This document shows, piece by piece, positions 24,775-33,371 of a stretch of DNA of 64,000 nucleotides. The position numbers and the translations under genes were made by a program. Under the pieces are notes generated by a model, which saw only the letters and a program-made list of their open reading frames with translations, did not search any database and was not told the DNA's origin. Position 1 is the stretch's first letter; every line of letters starts with the position of its first letter. Source of the DNA: Streptomyces indicus (GTDB lineage Bacteria > Actinomycetota > Actinomycetes > Streptomycetales > Streptomycetaceae); assembly GCF_900100315.1 (NCBI RefSeq), contig NZ_FNFF01000020.1, positions 61,414-125,413 of the forward strand. Direction: 5' to 3'.

Positions 24775-27048
24775 ATGACCACCGAAATCGACACCGGCCC
24801 CGCACAGGCACAGGTCGAGCTGGCCATCGGCGGCATGACCTGCGCCTCCTGCGCGGCCCGTATCGAGAAGAAGCTCAACCGGATGGACGGGGTCGAGGCC
24901 ACGGTCAACTACGCGACCGAGAAGGCCAAGGTCAGCTTCCGCGAGGACGTCTCGGTCCAGGACCTGATCGCCACGGTCGAGGCCACCGGCTACACGGCCC
25001 AGGAGCCCGAGCCGCCGCGCGCAGCCGAGGCCGGCGATGCGGGGCAGCAGGCCCCCGAGGCGGACGAGCTCCGGCCGCTGCGCCAGCGGCTCCTCACCGC
25101 CGTGCTGCTCTCCGTCCCGGTGATCGCGATGGCGATGATCCCGGCCCTCCAGTTCGAGTACTGGCAGTGGCTGTCGCTGACCCTGGCCGCGCCCGTGGTC
25201 ACGTATGCCGCCTGGCCCTTCCACAAGGCGGCCTGGACCAACGCGCGGCACGGCGCCGCGACGATGGACACGCTGATCTCGGTGGGTACGTCGGCGGCGT
25301 TCCTGTGGTCGCTGTGGGCGCTGTTCTTCGGGACGGCCGGCATCCCCGGGATGACGCACCCCTTCGAGCTGACCATCGAGCGCAGCGACGGCGCCGGGAA
25401 CATCTACCTGGAGGCGGCCGCGGGCGTCACGGCCTTCATCCTGGCCGGCCGCTACTTCGAGGCACGCTCGAAGAGGAAGGCGGGCGCGGCGCTCAAGGCG
25501 CTGCTCGAACTGGGCGCCAAGGACGTGACCGTGCTGCGCGAGGGCGGCAGCGAAGTCCGTATCCCCATCGGCGAGTTGAAGACCGGCGACCGCTTCCTGG
25601 TGCGGCCGGGCGAGAAGATCGCCACGGACGGTGTGGTGGTCGAGGGGTCCTCGGCCGTGGACGCCTCCATGCTCACCGGTGAGTCGGTGCCGGTGGAGGT
25701 CGCCGCCGGGGACGCGGTGACCGGGGCGACCCTGAACGCGGGCGGCCGTCTGGTCGTCGAGGCCACCCGGGTCGGCGCGGACACCCAACTGGCCCGGATG
25801 GCACGCCTGGTGGAGGACGCGCAGAACGGCAAGGCCGCGGCCCAGCGCCTGGCCGACCGTATCTCCGCGGTGTTCGTGCCGGTCGTGATCGCCCTGGCCT
25901 TCGCCACCCTCGCCTTCTGGCTGGGCAACGGGGCCGGCTGGAGCGCCGCCTTCACCGCGGCCGTCGCGGTCCTGATCATCGCCTGCCCCTGCGCCCTCGG
26001 TCTCGCCACCCCGACCGCGCTCATGGTCGGCACGGGCCGCGGCGCCCAGCTCGGCATCCTGATCAAGGGCCCCGAGGTCCTGGAGTCCACCCGCAAGGTC
26101 GACACGATCGTGCTCGACAAGACCGGCACCGTGACCACCGGCCGGATGACCCTGCTCGCCGCGCACACCGCCGAGGGAGTCTCGGAGTCCGAACTCCTGC
26201 GCCTTGCGGGTGCGTTGGAGAACTCCTCCGAGCACCCGATCGCCCAGGCCGTGGCGGCGGGCGCGCTCAAGGAGAACGACGGTCCGCTGCCCGTGCCCGA
26301 GGACTTCGCCAACGTCCCCGGACTCGGCGTCCAGGGCATCGTCGAGGGCCACGCGGTCCTGGTCGGCCGCACCGCACTGCTCGCCGAGTGGGCGATCCAC
26401 CTGCCGGTGGACCTGGAGCGGGCGCTCGCCGAGGCCGAGGCGGCCGGCCGTACGGCCATCGCCGTGGCCTGGGACGGCGAGGCGCGCGGGGTCCTGGAGG
26501 TCGCGGACGCGGTCAAGGACACCAGCGCCGAGGCCATCCGCCGGCTGCGGGACCTGGGCCTGACCCCGATCCTGCTCACCGGCGACAACAAGGCGGTGGC
26601 GCAGGCCGTGGCCGCCGAGGTGGGCATCGCGCCCGAGGACGTCATCGCCGAGGTCCTGCCGCAGGACAAGGTCGACGTGGTCAAGAGGCTCCAGTCCGAG
26701 GGCCGTTCGGTCGCGATGGTCGGCGACGGCGTCAACGACGCGGCCGCGCTCGCCCAGGCCGACCTCGGCCTCGCGATGGGCACGGGCACGGACGCGGCCA
26801 TCGAGGCGGGCGACCTCACGCTCGTCCGCGGAGACCTGCGCGCGGCGGCCGACGCGATCCGGCTGTCGCGCCGCACGCTCGGCACGATCCGCACGAACCT
26901 GTTCTGGGCCTTCGCCTACAACGTCGGCGCGCTGCCGCTGGCGGCCGCGGGACTGCTGAACCCGATGATCGCGGGTGCGGCGATGGCGTTCTCGTCGGTG
27001 TTCGTGGTGGGGAACTCGCTGCGGCTGCGGGGGTTCAAGGCGCTTTAG
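24775..27048 (+). CDS. copA: copper-exporting P1B-type ATPase
   Basis: A 757-aa protein starting MTTEIDTGPAQAQVELAIGGMTCASCAARI. An N-terminal metal-binding domain has the CxxC pair at Cys23/Cys26. Membrane helices follow, then the phosphatase TGES loop, the CPC transport motif (Cys404, Cys406) that marks Cu(I)/Ag(I) pumps, DKTGT (Asp448, phosphorylated), the SSEHPIAQA nucleotide motif and GDGVND (from about residue 650). It exports cytoplasmic copper. The start is set by operator and GAGGAGAC upstream. No CsoR gene is in the window. A strong hairpin terminator follows. Confidence 0.95.
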   Translation: MTTEIDTGPAQAQVELAIGGMTCASCAARIEKKLNRMDGVEATVNYATEKAKVSFREDVSVQDLIATVEATGYTAQEPEPPRAAEAGDAGQQAPEADELRPLRQRLLTAVLLSVPVIAMAMIPALQFEYWQWLSLTLAAPVVTYAAWPFHKAAWTNARHGAATMDTLISVGTSAAFLWSLWALFFGTAGIPGMTHPFELTIERSDGAGNIYLEAAAGVTAFILAGRYFEARSKRKAGAALKALLELGAKDVTVLREGGSEVRIPIGELKTGDRFLVRPGEKIATDGVVVEGSSAVDASMLTGESVPVEVAAGDAVTGATLNAGGRLVVEATRVGADTQLARMARLVEDAQNGKAAAQRLADRISAVFVPVVIALAFATLAFWLGNGAGWSAAFTAAVAVLIIACPCALGLATPTALMVGTGRGAQLGILIKGPEVLESTRKVDTIVLDKTGTVTTGRMTLLAAHTAEGVSESELLRLAGALENSSEHPIAQAVAAGALKENDGPLPVPEDFANVPGLGVQGIVEGHAVLVGRTALLAEWAIHLPVDLERALAEAEAAGRTAIAVAWDGEARGVLEVADAVKDTSAEAIRRLRDLGLTPILLTGDNKAVAQAVAAEVGIAPEDVIAEVLPQDKVDVVKRLQSEGRSVAMVGDGVNDAAALAQADLGLAMGTGTDAAIEAGDLTLVRGDLRAAADAIRLSRRTLGTIRTNLFWAFAYNVGALPLAAAGLLNPMIAGAAMAFSSVFVVGNSLRLRGFKAL

Positions 27049-27074
27049 CCGTACGGGAGTCCGCGAGCGAGGAC

Positions 27075-27102
27075 GGCGCCGGTCCCTTGGGGGGCCGGCG
27101 CC
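27075..27102 (+). terminator. terminator after copA
   Basis: A 12-bp stem, GGCGCCGGTCCC paired with GGGGCCGGCGCC (one G-U pair), with a TTGG loop. It lies 26 bp after the copA stop and also faces the convergent gene's 3' end, so it may act in both directions. Confidence 0.75.
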
Positions 27103-27118
27103 CCTCGCATGCTCCGGT

Positions 27119-27775
27119 TCAGTCGCCGAACAGGTTCAGCTCGGCCTCCGTGGTGCCCGCGAGTTCGTAGCGCGCGCCGGTCACCGGGCGGCCCGCGAGC
27201 AGCCGGACGAACACGGGCGCCGAGCCGATGAAGCGGGCCGGCGGGCCCGAGCCCTCGACGCCCAGGAGCACGGGCTCGTCGAGTTCGTCCAGGTCGGCGT
27301 GGACCGGCGGCGCGGACTTCTGGCGCGCGTAGTGCGCCGCGATGGCGAGCGCGGCCGGGACGCCCTCGCCCCCGTACGCGCCCTTGGCGCCCACGGCCTC
27401 CTTGATGTCGCCGGAGTGGATCCACTCCCCCAGGGCGACCGCGTCGAACAGGCCGCCCGACGCGGCGATCACGGGGCCCGCGTCGGACATCGCGCGCTCC
27501 AGCTCGTCCACGACCTTCTGGTCGGACCAGGAGGCGCGCTCGGCGATGTCCCGCTCGTTGCAGGCGGGCGAGAAGACGTCCTCGTCGAAGCGGCTCTCGA
27601 TGAGCCGCATCAGGGCGGAGCCGCAGTGCGCCGCCACATGCCGGACGGTCCAGCCCGGGCAGCACGTGGCGCGGCGGAAGTCCTCGTCCTTCAGGCCCCG
27701 CAGGAGCGGGATCAGGACGTCGCGTTCGCCGCGCAGCAACTGGCCCGGCAGTTCGGGATCATGGGTGTCGGTCAT
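27119..27775 (-). CDS. maleylpyruvate-isomerase-family mycothiol-dependent enzyme
   Basis: A 218-aa protein starting MTDTHDPELPGQLLRGERDVLIPLLRGLKDEDFRRATCCPGWTVRHVAAHC. The N-terminal four-helix DinB/MDMPI fold has the metal-site layout with WTVRHVAAH and, later, ALGEWIHSGDI. The C-terminal domain ends ELAGTTEAELNLFGD. Known members use mycothiol as cofactor; the substrate here is unknown. It is divergent from the HD-domain gene across 58 bp. Confidence 0.78.
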   Translation of the reverse strand: MTDTHDPELPGQLLRGERDVLIPLLRGLKDEDFRRATCCPGWTVRHVAAHCGSALMRLIESRFDEDVFSPACNERDIAERASWSDQKVVDELERAMSDAGPVIAASGGLFDAVALGEWIHSGDIKEAVGAKGAYGGEGVPAALAIAAHYARQKSAPPVHADLDELDEPVLLGVEGSGPPARFIGSAPVFVRLLAGRPVTGARYELAGTTEAELNLFGD

Positions 27776-27833
27776 GGCGCGGAGCGTAGGGCCGGCCGGG
27801 ACAAGGCACCAGACATCCCCGTACGCTCGGGGC

Positions 27834-28514
27834 ATGGCCGACTCCGACACCGCCTCCGCCGCCTCGCTCGACGCACTGCGAACGCGCTGGTCGGACGCAC
27901 TGCGCGCGGCCCGGGGCACCGGAGCGGAGGGGCCCGACCCAGTTCCGTACGCGGACCACCTCCTCAAGCGCTGGGCCGAACCCCAGCGCCGCTACCACAC
28001 GCTCGCCCACCTCACGGCGGTCCTCGACCACGTGGACACCCTGGCCGGGCACGCGGACGAACCCCACCTCGTGCGGCTTGCCGCCTGGTTCCACGACGCC
28101 GTGTACCTGCCCGAGCGCTCCGAGAACGAGGAGCGCTCGGCCCGGCTGGCCGAACGCGCCCTCGCCGAGGCCGGGTTGGCGCCCGCGGACGTGGCCGAGG
28201 TGGCCCGTCTGGTCCGCCTGACCGTGACGCACGCGCCCGGCCCCGAGGACCGCAACGGGCAGGTCCTGTGCGACGCGGACCTGGCGGTCCTGGCCTCGGC
28301 GCCCGAGGCGTACGCGGCGTACACGCGGGCCGTGCGCGAGGAGTACGCCTTCGTCCCCGAGGACGCCTTCCGCACCGGCCGCGCGCAGATCCTGGCCCAA
28401 CTCCTCGCGCTGCCAAGGCTGTTCCACACCCCGCAGGGCGCGGACGAGTGGGAGCCGCGCGCCCGCGCCAACCTGCGCAAAGAGCTCGCGGAACTCGGCG
28501 CGGCCCCCGCATAA
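27834..28514 (+). CDS. HD-domain phosphohydrolase
   Basis: A 226-aa protein starting MADSDTASAASLDALRTRWSDAL. The metal-binding HD motif is AAWFHDAVY; RYHTLAHL precedes it and DADLAVL comes later, as in the predicted metal-dependent HD phosphohydrolase family. No other domain is present. The substrate is unknown. Its TAA stop is inside the first copy of a 24-bp tandem repeat that also carries the start of the next gene. Confidence 0.8.
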   Translation: MADSDTASAASLDALRTRWSDALRAARGTGAEGPDPVPYADHLLKRWAEPQRRYHTLAHLTAVLDHVDTLAGHADEPHLVRLAAWFHDAVYLPERSENEERSARLAERALAEAGLAPADVAEVARLVRLTVTHAPGPEDRNGQVLCDADLAVLASAPEAYAAYTRAVREEYAFVPEDAFRTGRAQILAQLLALPRLFHTPQGADEWEPRARANLRKELAELGAAPA

Positions 28515-28585
28515 TCACGCGGTGACCGATACGAGCAATGACGCGGGGACCGATACGAACCATCACGCGGTGAGCGATACGGGCG
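28514..28585 (+). repeat. three 24-bp tandem repeats at a gene junction
   Basis: Three copies with starts at 28514, 28538 and 28562, each of the form ATCACGCGGTGACCGATACG plus four bases, with one to four differences between copies. Each holds a potential GTG or related codon in the same place. Since 24 is a multiple of 3, the copies add 8-residue units (TDTSNDAG, TDTNHHAV, SDTGETGG) to the next protein. Confidence 0.85.
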
Positions 28586-29103
28586 AGACCGGCGGCATGC
28601 CCCAGGACGCACCCTTCGCCCTCCGCACCCCGGACCTGACCCTGGTCGCGCTCGCCCCCTCGGCGGCGCTCGACCTGGCCTCGGGCGGCACCGGCGGCTT
28701 CACCTGGATCGAGGGCGGGCCCGAGGAGGGCACGCGGGTCGGTGCGGGCGTGATGGCGAAGGCCGCGGCGGAGGGCGCGCACCGCCCGGGCTGGGGCACG
28801 TATGTGCTGGTCAGGGAGTCGGACGGGCTCGCGGTCGGCGCGATGGGGTTCCACGGACCGCCGTCCGGCGGCCGCGTCGAGATCGGCTACGACGTGGTGG
28901 CCGCGGCCCGCCGCAACGGGTACGCGACCCAGGCCCTGCGCGCCCTGACGGCGTGGGCCCTGGAGTCGGTGGGCGCGGTGGTCGCGCGTACGGAGCCGAC
29001 GAACCGGGGGTCCCGGCGGACGCTGGAGCGCGTCGGGTTCACGCGGGTGCCCTCGCCGGACGCGGCGTGGGTGGCGTACGAGCTCAGCGCTTGTGTCGGC
29101 TGA
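28522..29103 (+). CDS. GNAT-family N-acetyltransferase
   Basis: A 193-aa reading from GTG 28522. Alternative in-frame starts are GTG 28570 and ATG 28597 (MPQDAPFALRTPDLTLVAL); none has a strong ribosome site. The core is a RimJ-like GNAT domain: GTYVLVRESDGLAVGAMGFHG, then GRVEIGYDVVAAARRNGYATQALRALTAWAL (acetyl-CoA loop R-x-x-G-x-A) and GSRRTLERVGFTRV. The acceptor is unknown. The N-terminal 25 residues come from the tandem repeat and may not be translated. Confidence 0.8.
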   Translation: MTDTSNDAGTDTNHHAVSDTGETGGMPQDAPFALRTPDLTLVALAPSAALDLASGGTGGFTWIEGGPEEGTRVGAGVMAKAAAEGAHRPGWGTYVLVRESDGLAVGAMGFHGPPSGGRVEIGYDVVAAARRNGYATQALRALTAWALESVGAVVARTEPTNRGSRRTLERVGFTRVPSPDAAWVAYELSACVG

Positions 29104-29140
29104 GCTCAGCGACGTACTGCGTCACACGCCGCCCGGCCCG

Positions 29141-29407
29141 TCACGCAGGCCGCCCCTTCGGGCGCCGCAGTCCGGAAGCCGTCAGGAGCCGCACGACCTC
29201 GCGCGAGGACACCTCCACCGCACCGGCCGCCACCGCGTCCGCGTACCGTGCGGCCGGGATGTCGTAGTGGTCGCGCTCGAAGGCGCGCGGCGGACAGCCG
29301 ATCGACGCGGCGAACGCGTGCAGTTCCTCGTACGAGCTGTCGCTGATCAGGTGCGACCACATCCGCCCGTGCCCGGGCCAGGTCGGCGGGTCGATGTAGA
29401 CCGTCAC
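29141..29407 (-). CDS. DUF4031 family protein
   Basis: An 88-aa protein from a GTG (VTVYIDPPTWPGHGRMWSHLISD). This N-terminus and the SCPPRAFERDHYDIP-like middle (here IGCPPRAFERDHYDIPAARY) are the marks of DUF4031, a small actinobacterial and proteobacterial family of unknown function. Its GTG overlaps the stop codon of the preceding gene (GTGA), so the two are translationally coupled. Confidence 0.8.
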   Translation of the reverse strand: MTVYIDPPTWPGHGRMWSHLISDSSYEELHAFAASIGCPPRAFERDHYDIPAARYADAVAAGAVEVSSREVVRLLTASGLRRPKGRPA

Positions 29408-29781
29408 CGGGGCACCGCCCCGAGCGAGCCCACCGCGGCTACTACGACCGCGGCCTTCGCGCACACCCAGTGCGGGTCGGGGCCCAACTCCGGCTCCACC
29501 TCCAGGGCATGGGGGTCACCCGAGCCGCAGACGGGGCACAGCGGCCAGCGTCCGTAGCGCTCGAGAAGGGCATCCTGGACGTCCTGGGCCACGAGACCGG
29601 CGAGGTACTCGGCCCCCTCCGGCCACTGCTCCACCCACCACCGCCGGTGCACCACGGCGTCCTCGACCAGCGAGACGACATCCGCCTCGGCCACGTCACC
29701 GGCCACGAGGTCGGCGAGCACGAGGGCGCGTGCAGTGTGCAGGGCCTGTTCCAGGCGGGGCTTGTGTTCCGCGTCGTCCAT
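29404..29781 (-). CDS. hypothetical protein with C-terminal CxxC site
   Basis: A 125-aa protein starting MDDAEHKPRLEQALHTARALVLADLV. A helical, acidic N-terminal half is followed by LCPVCGSGDPHALEVEPELGPDPHWVCAKAA, whose three Cys and His could hold zinc. I do not recognise a named family. It shares a 4-bp overlap with the DUF4031 gene downstream, which suggests joint function. Confidence 0.65.
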   Translation of the reverse strand: MDDAEHKPRLEQALHTARALVLADLVAGDVAEADVVSLVEDAVVHRRWWVEQWPEGAEYLAGLVAQDVQDALLERYGRWPLCPVCGSGDPHALEVEPELGPDPHWVCAKAAVVVAAVGSLGAVPR

Positions 29782-29842
29782 ACGTTCATTGTGCGCCCGG
29801 CCGGACGCCCCGTGCCGGGCCGTCCGCGCAGGCACCGTCCCC

Positions 29843-31138
29843 TTACGACCTGGCGCGGTCCGCAGCCGTGTCCTGGGCGCTCTTCTCCGAAGAGGCCGCC
29901 ACGTTCCCGGTCTCCGCAGAGGCCGCCACGTTCCCGGCCACCCGACGCGACACCTCGCCCGCGCCCCGAGTCCGCTGCACCCGCAGCGCCGCGTACGCCA
30001 CGCCCAGTGCCGTCACCGTCATCGCCGCGCCGGCCCACGCGGGCGAGCGGAAGCCGAAGTCCGCGTCGATCACCGCGCCGCCCAGCCACGGGCCGCCGGT
30101 GTTGCCGAGGTTGAAGGCCGCCGTCGTGGTCGCGCCCGCGAGGGTCGGGGCCGCACCGGCCACGTTGAACATCCGGGCATTGAGCGCCGGAGCCGTGTAG
30201 AACGCCGAGAAGCCGAGCAGGAACGCGAGCACGACCACCGCCACCGCGCTGCCCGCGAGCAGCGCGAACCCGACGAGGAACACGGTCGACGCGGCGATAC
30301 CGCTGAACATCACGCCGAACAGGTGCGCGTCCGCGATCCGCCCGCCCACCGTCGTCCCGACGAGCGCGCCCATCCCGAACAGGCCGAGCACCCACGGCAC
30401 CCAGGCCGAGTCCAGCCCGGCCACGTCCGTGAGCAGCGGGGCGAGGTAGCTGAACGCGCAGAACACACCGCCGGCCGCGAGCGCGATCAGCGCGATCTGG
30501 AGCCAGACGGCGCGGTCCTTGTAGATGGCCAACTCCCGCCGCAGGCGCGGCTTCTGCTCGGGAAGGGGGATGCGCGGGATCAGGGTCACGACACCGACGA
30601 GCGCGATCGCCGAGGAGAGGCCCACGGCCCAGAACGCCGAGCGCCAGCCCAGGTGTTCACCGAGGAAGGCGCCCGCGGGCACACCGAGGACGTTCGCCAC
30701 GGAGAGGCCGCCGATCATCACGGCCATCGCGCGGGCCCGCTGCCCGAGGTCCACCATCGCGATGGCCACGGCCGCGCCGACCGCCCAGAAGCCCGCACAG
30801 GCAAGGGCGCTGACGACGCGTGAGGCGAAGAGGATCTCGTACGTGGGGGCGAGCGCGCCCGCCACCTGCCCGAGCCCGAAGACGGAGATCAGCGTGATGA
30901 GGGTGGTGCGGCGCGGCAGCCGCAGCGTGGCCACGGCGAGCAGCGGCGCGCCCACGACCATGCCGATCGCGAACGCCGAGATGAGCAGTCCGGCCTGCGG
31001 GATGGTGACGTCCATGTCGCGGGCGATCTCCGGGAGCAGTCCGGAGAGCATGAACTCGCTCGTCCCCAGCGCGAAGACGGCCGTGCCGAGCGTGTAGACG
31101 GCTATGGGCATACGGGAGCGTGTGGCGGGTGCGGGCAT
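29843..31138 (-). CDS. Cmx/CmrA-type MFS efflux pump
   Basis: A 431-aa protein from ATG 31138 (MPAPATRSRMPIAVYTLGTAVFALGTSEFMLSGLLPEIARDMD); the ATG at 31111 is an equally possible start. Twelve helices are expected. The N-terminal GTSEFMLSGLLPEIA and the motif GGLSVANVLGVPAGAFLGEHLGWR match chloramphenicol-type drug exporters of the Cmx/CmrA group. The actual drug is unknown. The C-terminal 40 residues are a variable repeat-like tail (GNVAASAETGNVAASSE). It is divergent from the RpiR gene. Confidence 0.82.
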   Translation of the reverse strand: MPAPATRSRMPIAVYTLGTAVFALGTSEFMLSGLLPEIARDMDVTIPQAGLLISAFAIGMVVGAPLLAVATLRLPRRTTLITLISVFGLGQVAGALAPTYEILFASRVVSALACAGFWAVGAAVAIAMVDLGQRARAMAVMIGGLSVANVLGVPAGAFLGEHLGWRSAFWAVGLSSAIALVGVVTLIPRIPLPEQKPRLRRELAIYKDRAVWLQIALIALAAGGVFCAFSYLAPLLTDVAGLDSAWVPWVLGLFGMGALVGTTVGGRIADAHLFGVMFSGIAASTVFLVGFALLAGSAVAVVVLAFLLGFSAFYTAPALNARMFNVAGAAPTLAGATTTAAFNLGNTGGPWLGGAVIDADFGFRSPAWAGAAMTVTALGVAYAALRVQRTRGAGEVSRRVAGNVAASAETGNVAASSEKSAQDTAADRARS

Positions 31139-31164
31139 GTCAGGTGCGAACAAGCACGAGGCCC

Positions 31165-31220
31165 CTTTCATTCCGTACGCCCCTCCGTACGCCCCTCCGT
31201 ACGCACCCGTACGCACCGCG
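31165..31220. repeat. 12-bp tandem repeat in the MFS/RpiR promoter gap
   Basis: About three copies of CCGTACGCCCCT, followed by degenerate CGTACGCAC copies. Each unit holds the palindrome CGTACG. The array lies 27 bp before the MFS start and 105 bp before the RpiR start. Confidence 0.7.
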
Positions 31221-31307
31221 GGCAGCCGCCTCGTTGTGACGGCGGCCACACGTCAAGGCGCCGTGATGAACCCGGGACCAAGGGCCTCTTGACGACATAA
31301 GAACGCC

Positions 31308-31352
31308 GAAAATATCTTTCAAATGTGAGCAACGATCTGAAGGAAAGTTTCC
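31308..31352. promoter_or_regulatory. candidate RpiR operators (GAAA-TTTC inverted repeats)
   Basis: GAAAATATCTTTC at 31308-31320 lies just before the GTG; GGAAAGTTTCC at 31342-31352, a perfect 11-bp palindrome, lies inside the first codons. The shared GAAA/TTTC arms suggest one regulator, most likely the RpiR protein encoded here. Confidence 0.45.
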
Positions 31353-32296
31353 GCAGCGCCTCGGGCGGCCCCGGCACGACCACCGGCCCGGCCACCGGCG
31401 CACTGCCGGACACCCCGCCCGCGCCGGCCGCCCTCGCGGCCAAGGTGCGCACGCTCGCCCCGTCCATGACCCGCTCGATGCAGCGCGTGGCCGAGGCCGT
31501 CGCCGGCGATCCGGCCGGCTGCGCCGCCCTCACGGTGACCGGCCTCGCCGAGCGCACGGGCACCAGCGAGGCGACCGTGGTCCGCACGGCCCGTCTGCTC
31601 GGCTACCCCGGCTACCGCGACCTGCGCCTCGCGCTCGCGGGCCTGGCCGCCCAGCAGCAGTCCGGCCGCGCGCCCGCGGTCACCGCCGACATCGCGGTGG
31701 ACGACCCGCTGGCCGACGTGGTCGCCAAGCTCGCCTACGACGAGCAGCAGACCCTCGCCGACACCGCCGCCGGCCTCGACATGGCCCAGCTCGGCGCCGC
31801 CGTCTCGGCCCTCGCCGCCGCCCGCCGCGTGGAGCTCTACGGCGTGGCCGCCTCGGGCCTGGTCGCGCAGGACCTCGCGCAGAAGCTGCTCCGTATCGGA
31901 CACGTCGCGTTCGCCCACTCCGACCCGCACCTGGCCGTCACCAACGCGGTCACCCTGCGCTCCGGCGACGTGGCCATCGCGATCACCCACTCCGGATCGA
32001 CCGGCGACATCATCGAGCCGCTGCGCGTGGCCTTCGAGCACGGCGCCACCACGATCGCGATCACGGGCCGCCCGGACAGCCCGGTGACGCAGTACGCGGA
32101 CCACATACTCACCACCTCCACCGCGCGCGAGAGCGAGCTCAGGCCCGCCGCGATGTCCTCGCGCACCTCCCAACTGCTCGTCGTGGACTGCCTGTTCGTC
32201 GGCGTCGCCCAGCGCACCTACGAGACCGCGGCGCCCGCCCTTGCCGCGTCCTACGAGGCACTCGCGCACCGCCACAGCCCACGCAACACACGCTGA
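31325..32296 (+). CDS. RpiR/MurR-family regulator of MurNAc genes
   Basis: A 323-aa protein from a GTG (VSNDLKESFRSASGG). A disordered start is followed by the RpiR helix-turn-helix (residues 45-115: LTVTGLAERTGTSEATVVRTARLLGYPGYRDLRLAL). A SIS sugar-phosphate-binding domain then follows (about 155-290; VELYGVAASGLVAQDLAQKLLRIG and AITHSGSTGDIIEPLRVA). It lies directly ahead of murQ and murP. It probably senses N-acetylmuramate-6-phosphate and controls the cluster and itself. Two GAAA/TTTC inverted repeats flank its start. Confidence 0.85.
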   Translation: MSNDLKESFRSASGGPGTTTGPATGALPDTPPAPAALAAKVRTLAPSMTRSMQRVAEAVAGDPAGCAALTVTGLAERTGTSEATVVRTARLLGYPGYRDLRLALAGLAAQQQSGRAPAVTADIAVDDPLADVVAKLAYDEQQTLADTAAGLDMAQLGAAVSALAAARRVELYGVAASGLVAQDLAQKLLRIGHVAFAHSDPHLAVTNAVTLRSGDVAIAITHSGSTGDIIEPLRVAFEHGATTIAITGRPDSPVTQYADHILTTSTARESELRPAAMSSRTSQLLVVDCLFVGVAQRTYETAAPALAASYEALAHRHSPRNTR

Positions 32297-32359
32297 GGCC
32301 CCCGCTTCCGCAGCTCCTGCCGCCCTCCCCTTCACCCGCACATGGAAGAGCACCCCGTC

Positions 32360-33331
32360 ATGACCTCCACCACGCCTGAAACCACCGCCGACGACGCCGG
32401 TGCCGACAGCACCTACGGGGAGCTGCGCGCCCAGCTGGCGACGCTGACGACCGAGGCGTTCCGGCCCGAACTCGCCGAGATCGACCGGCTCTCCACGCTG
32501 GAGATCGCGGCCACGATGAACGGCGAGGACGCCACCGTCCCGGCCGCCGTCGCCGCGCAGCTGCCGCAGATCGCGGCCGCGATCGACGGGGCGGCCGAGC
32601 GGATGGCGCGCGGCGGGCGGCTGGTCTACGCGGGCGCGGGCACGGCGGGCCGGCTCGGGGTGCTCGACGCCTCCGAGTGCCCGCCCACCTTCAACACCGA
32701 CCCGTCCGAGGTCGTCGGCCTGATCGCGGGCGGCCCGGCCGCGATGGTCACGGCCGTCGAGGGCGCGGAGGACTCCAAGGAGCTGGCCCGCGAGGACCTG
32801 GACAACCTGAACCTGGGCCCGGACGACGTCGTCGTCGGCATCTCGGCCTCCGGCCGCACCCCGTACGCGATCGGCGCCGTCGAACACGCCCGGGCGAAGG
32901 GCGCGTTGACGATCGGCCTGTCCTGCAACGCGGACTCGGCCCTCGCGGCCGCCGCCGAGCACGGCATCGAGGTCGTGGTCGGACCCGAGCTGCTCACCGG
33001 CTCCACCCGCCTGAAGGCGGGCACGGCCCAGAAGCTCGTCCTCAACATGCTCTCCACCATCACGATGATCCGGCTCGGCAAGACCTACGGGAACCTGATG
33101 GTGGACGTCCGCGCCTCCAACGAGAAGCTGCGGGCCCGCTCCCGGCGCATCGTCGCGCTCGCCACCGACGCCTCCGACGAGGCCATCGAGGCGGCCCTGA
33201 CCGGAGCGGACGGGGAGGTGAAGACCGCCATCCTCATGATCCTCGCGGACCTCGACGCCACCACCGCGAACCGGCTCCTGGACGACGCGCACGGCCACCT
33301 GCGCGCGGCCCTCCAGTCCGCCGCCGGCTGA
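32360..33331 (+). CDS. murQ: N-acetylmuramic acid 6-phosphate etherase MurQ
   Basis: A 323-aa protein starting MTSTTPETTADDAGADSTYG, with GGAAGAG 9 nt upstream. An ATG six codons earlier is less likely. MurQ cleaves the lactyl ether of MurNAc-6-P to GlcNAc-6-P and D-lactate. The SIS-fold signature GAGTAGRLGVLDASECPPTF includes the catalytic Glu106. The second acid lies in VEGAEDS (Glu134). GTRLKAGTAQK-like TGSTRLKAGTAQKLVLNMLST is also present. The product feeds NagA, encoded at 61 kb. It lies between the regulator and the PTS permease. Confidence 0.95.
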   Translation: MTSTTPETTADDAGADSTYGELRAQLATLTTEAFRPELAEIDRLSTLEIAATMNGEDATVPAAVAAQLPQIAAAIDGAAERMARGGRLVYAGAGTAGRLGVLDASECPPTFNTDPSEVVGLIAGGPAAMVTAVEGAEDSKELAREDLDNLNLGPDDVVVGISASGRTPYAIGAVEHARAKGALTIGLSCNADSALAAAAEHGIEVVVGPELLTGSTRLKAGTAQKLVLNMLSTITMIRLGKTYGNLMVDVRASNEKLRARSRRIVALATDASDEAIEAALTGADGEVKTAILMILADLDATTANRLLDDAHGHLRAALQSAAG

Positions 33332-33371
33332 CCCCTCCCCGCACCACCTTCACAGCAAGGCACCACCGCAC

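Noticed and set aside
31319..33298. 659-codon frame on the - strand
   Set aside because: Antisense to the RpiR and murQ genes, whose domains are clear.
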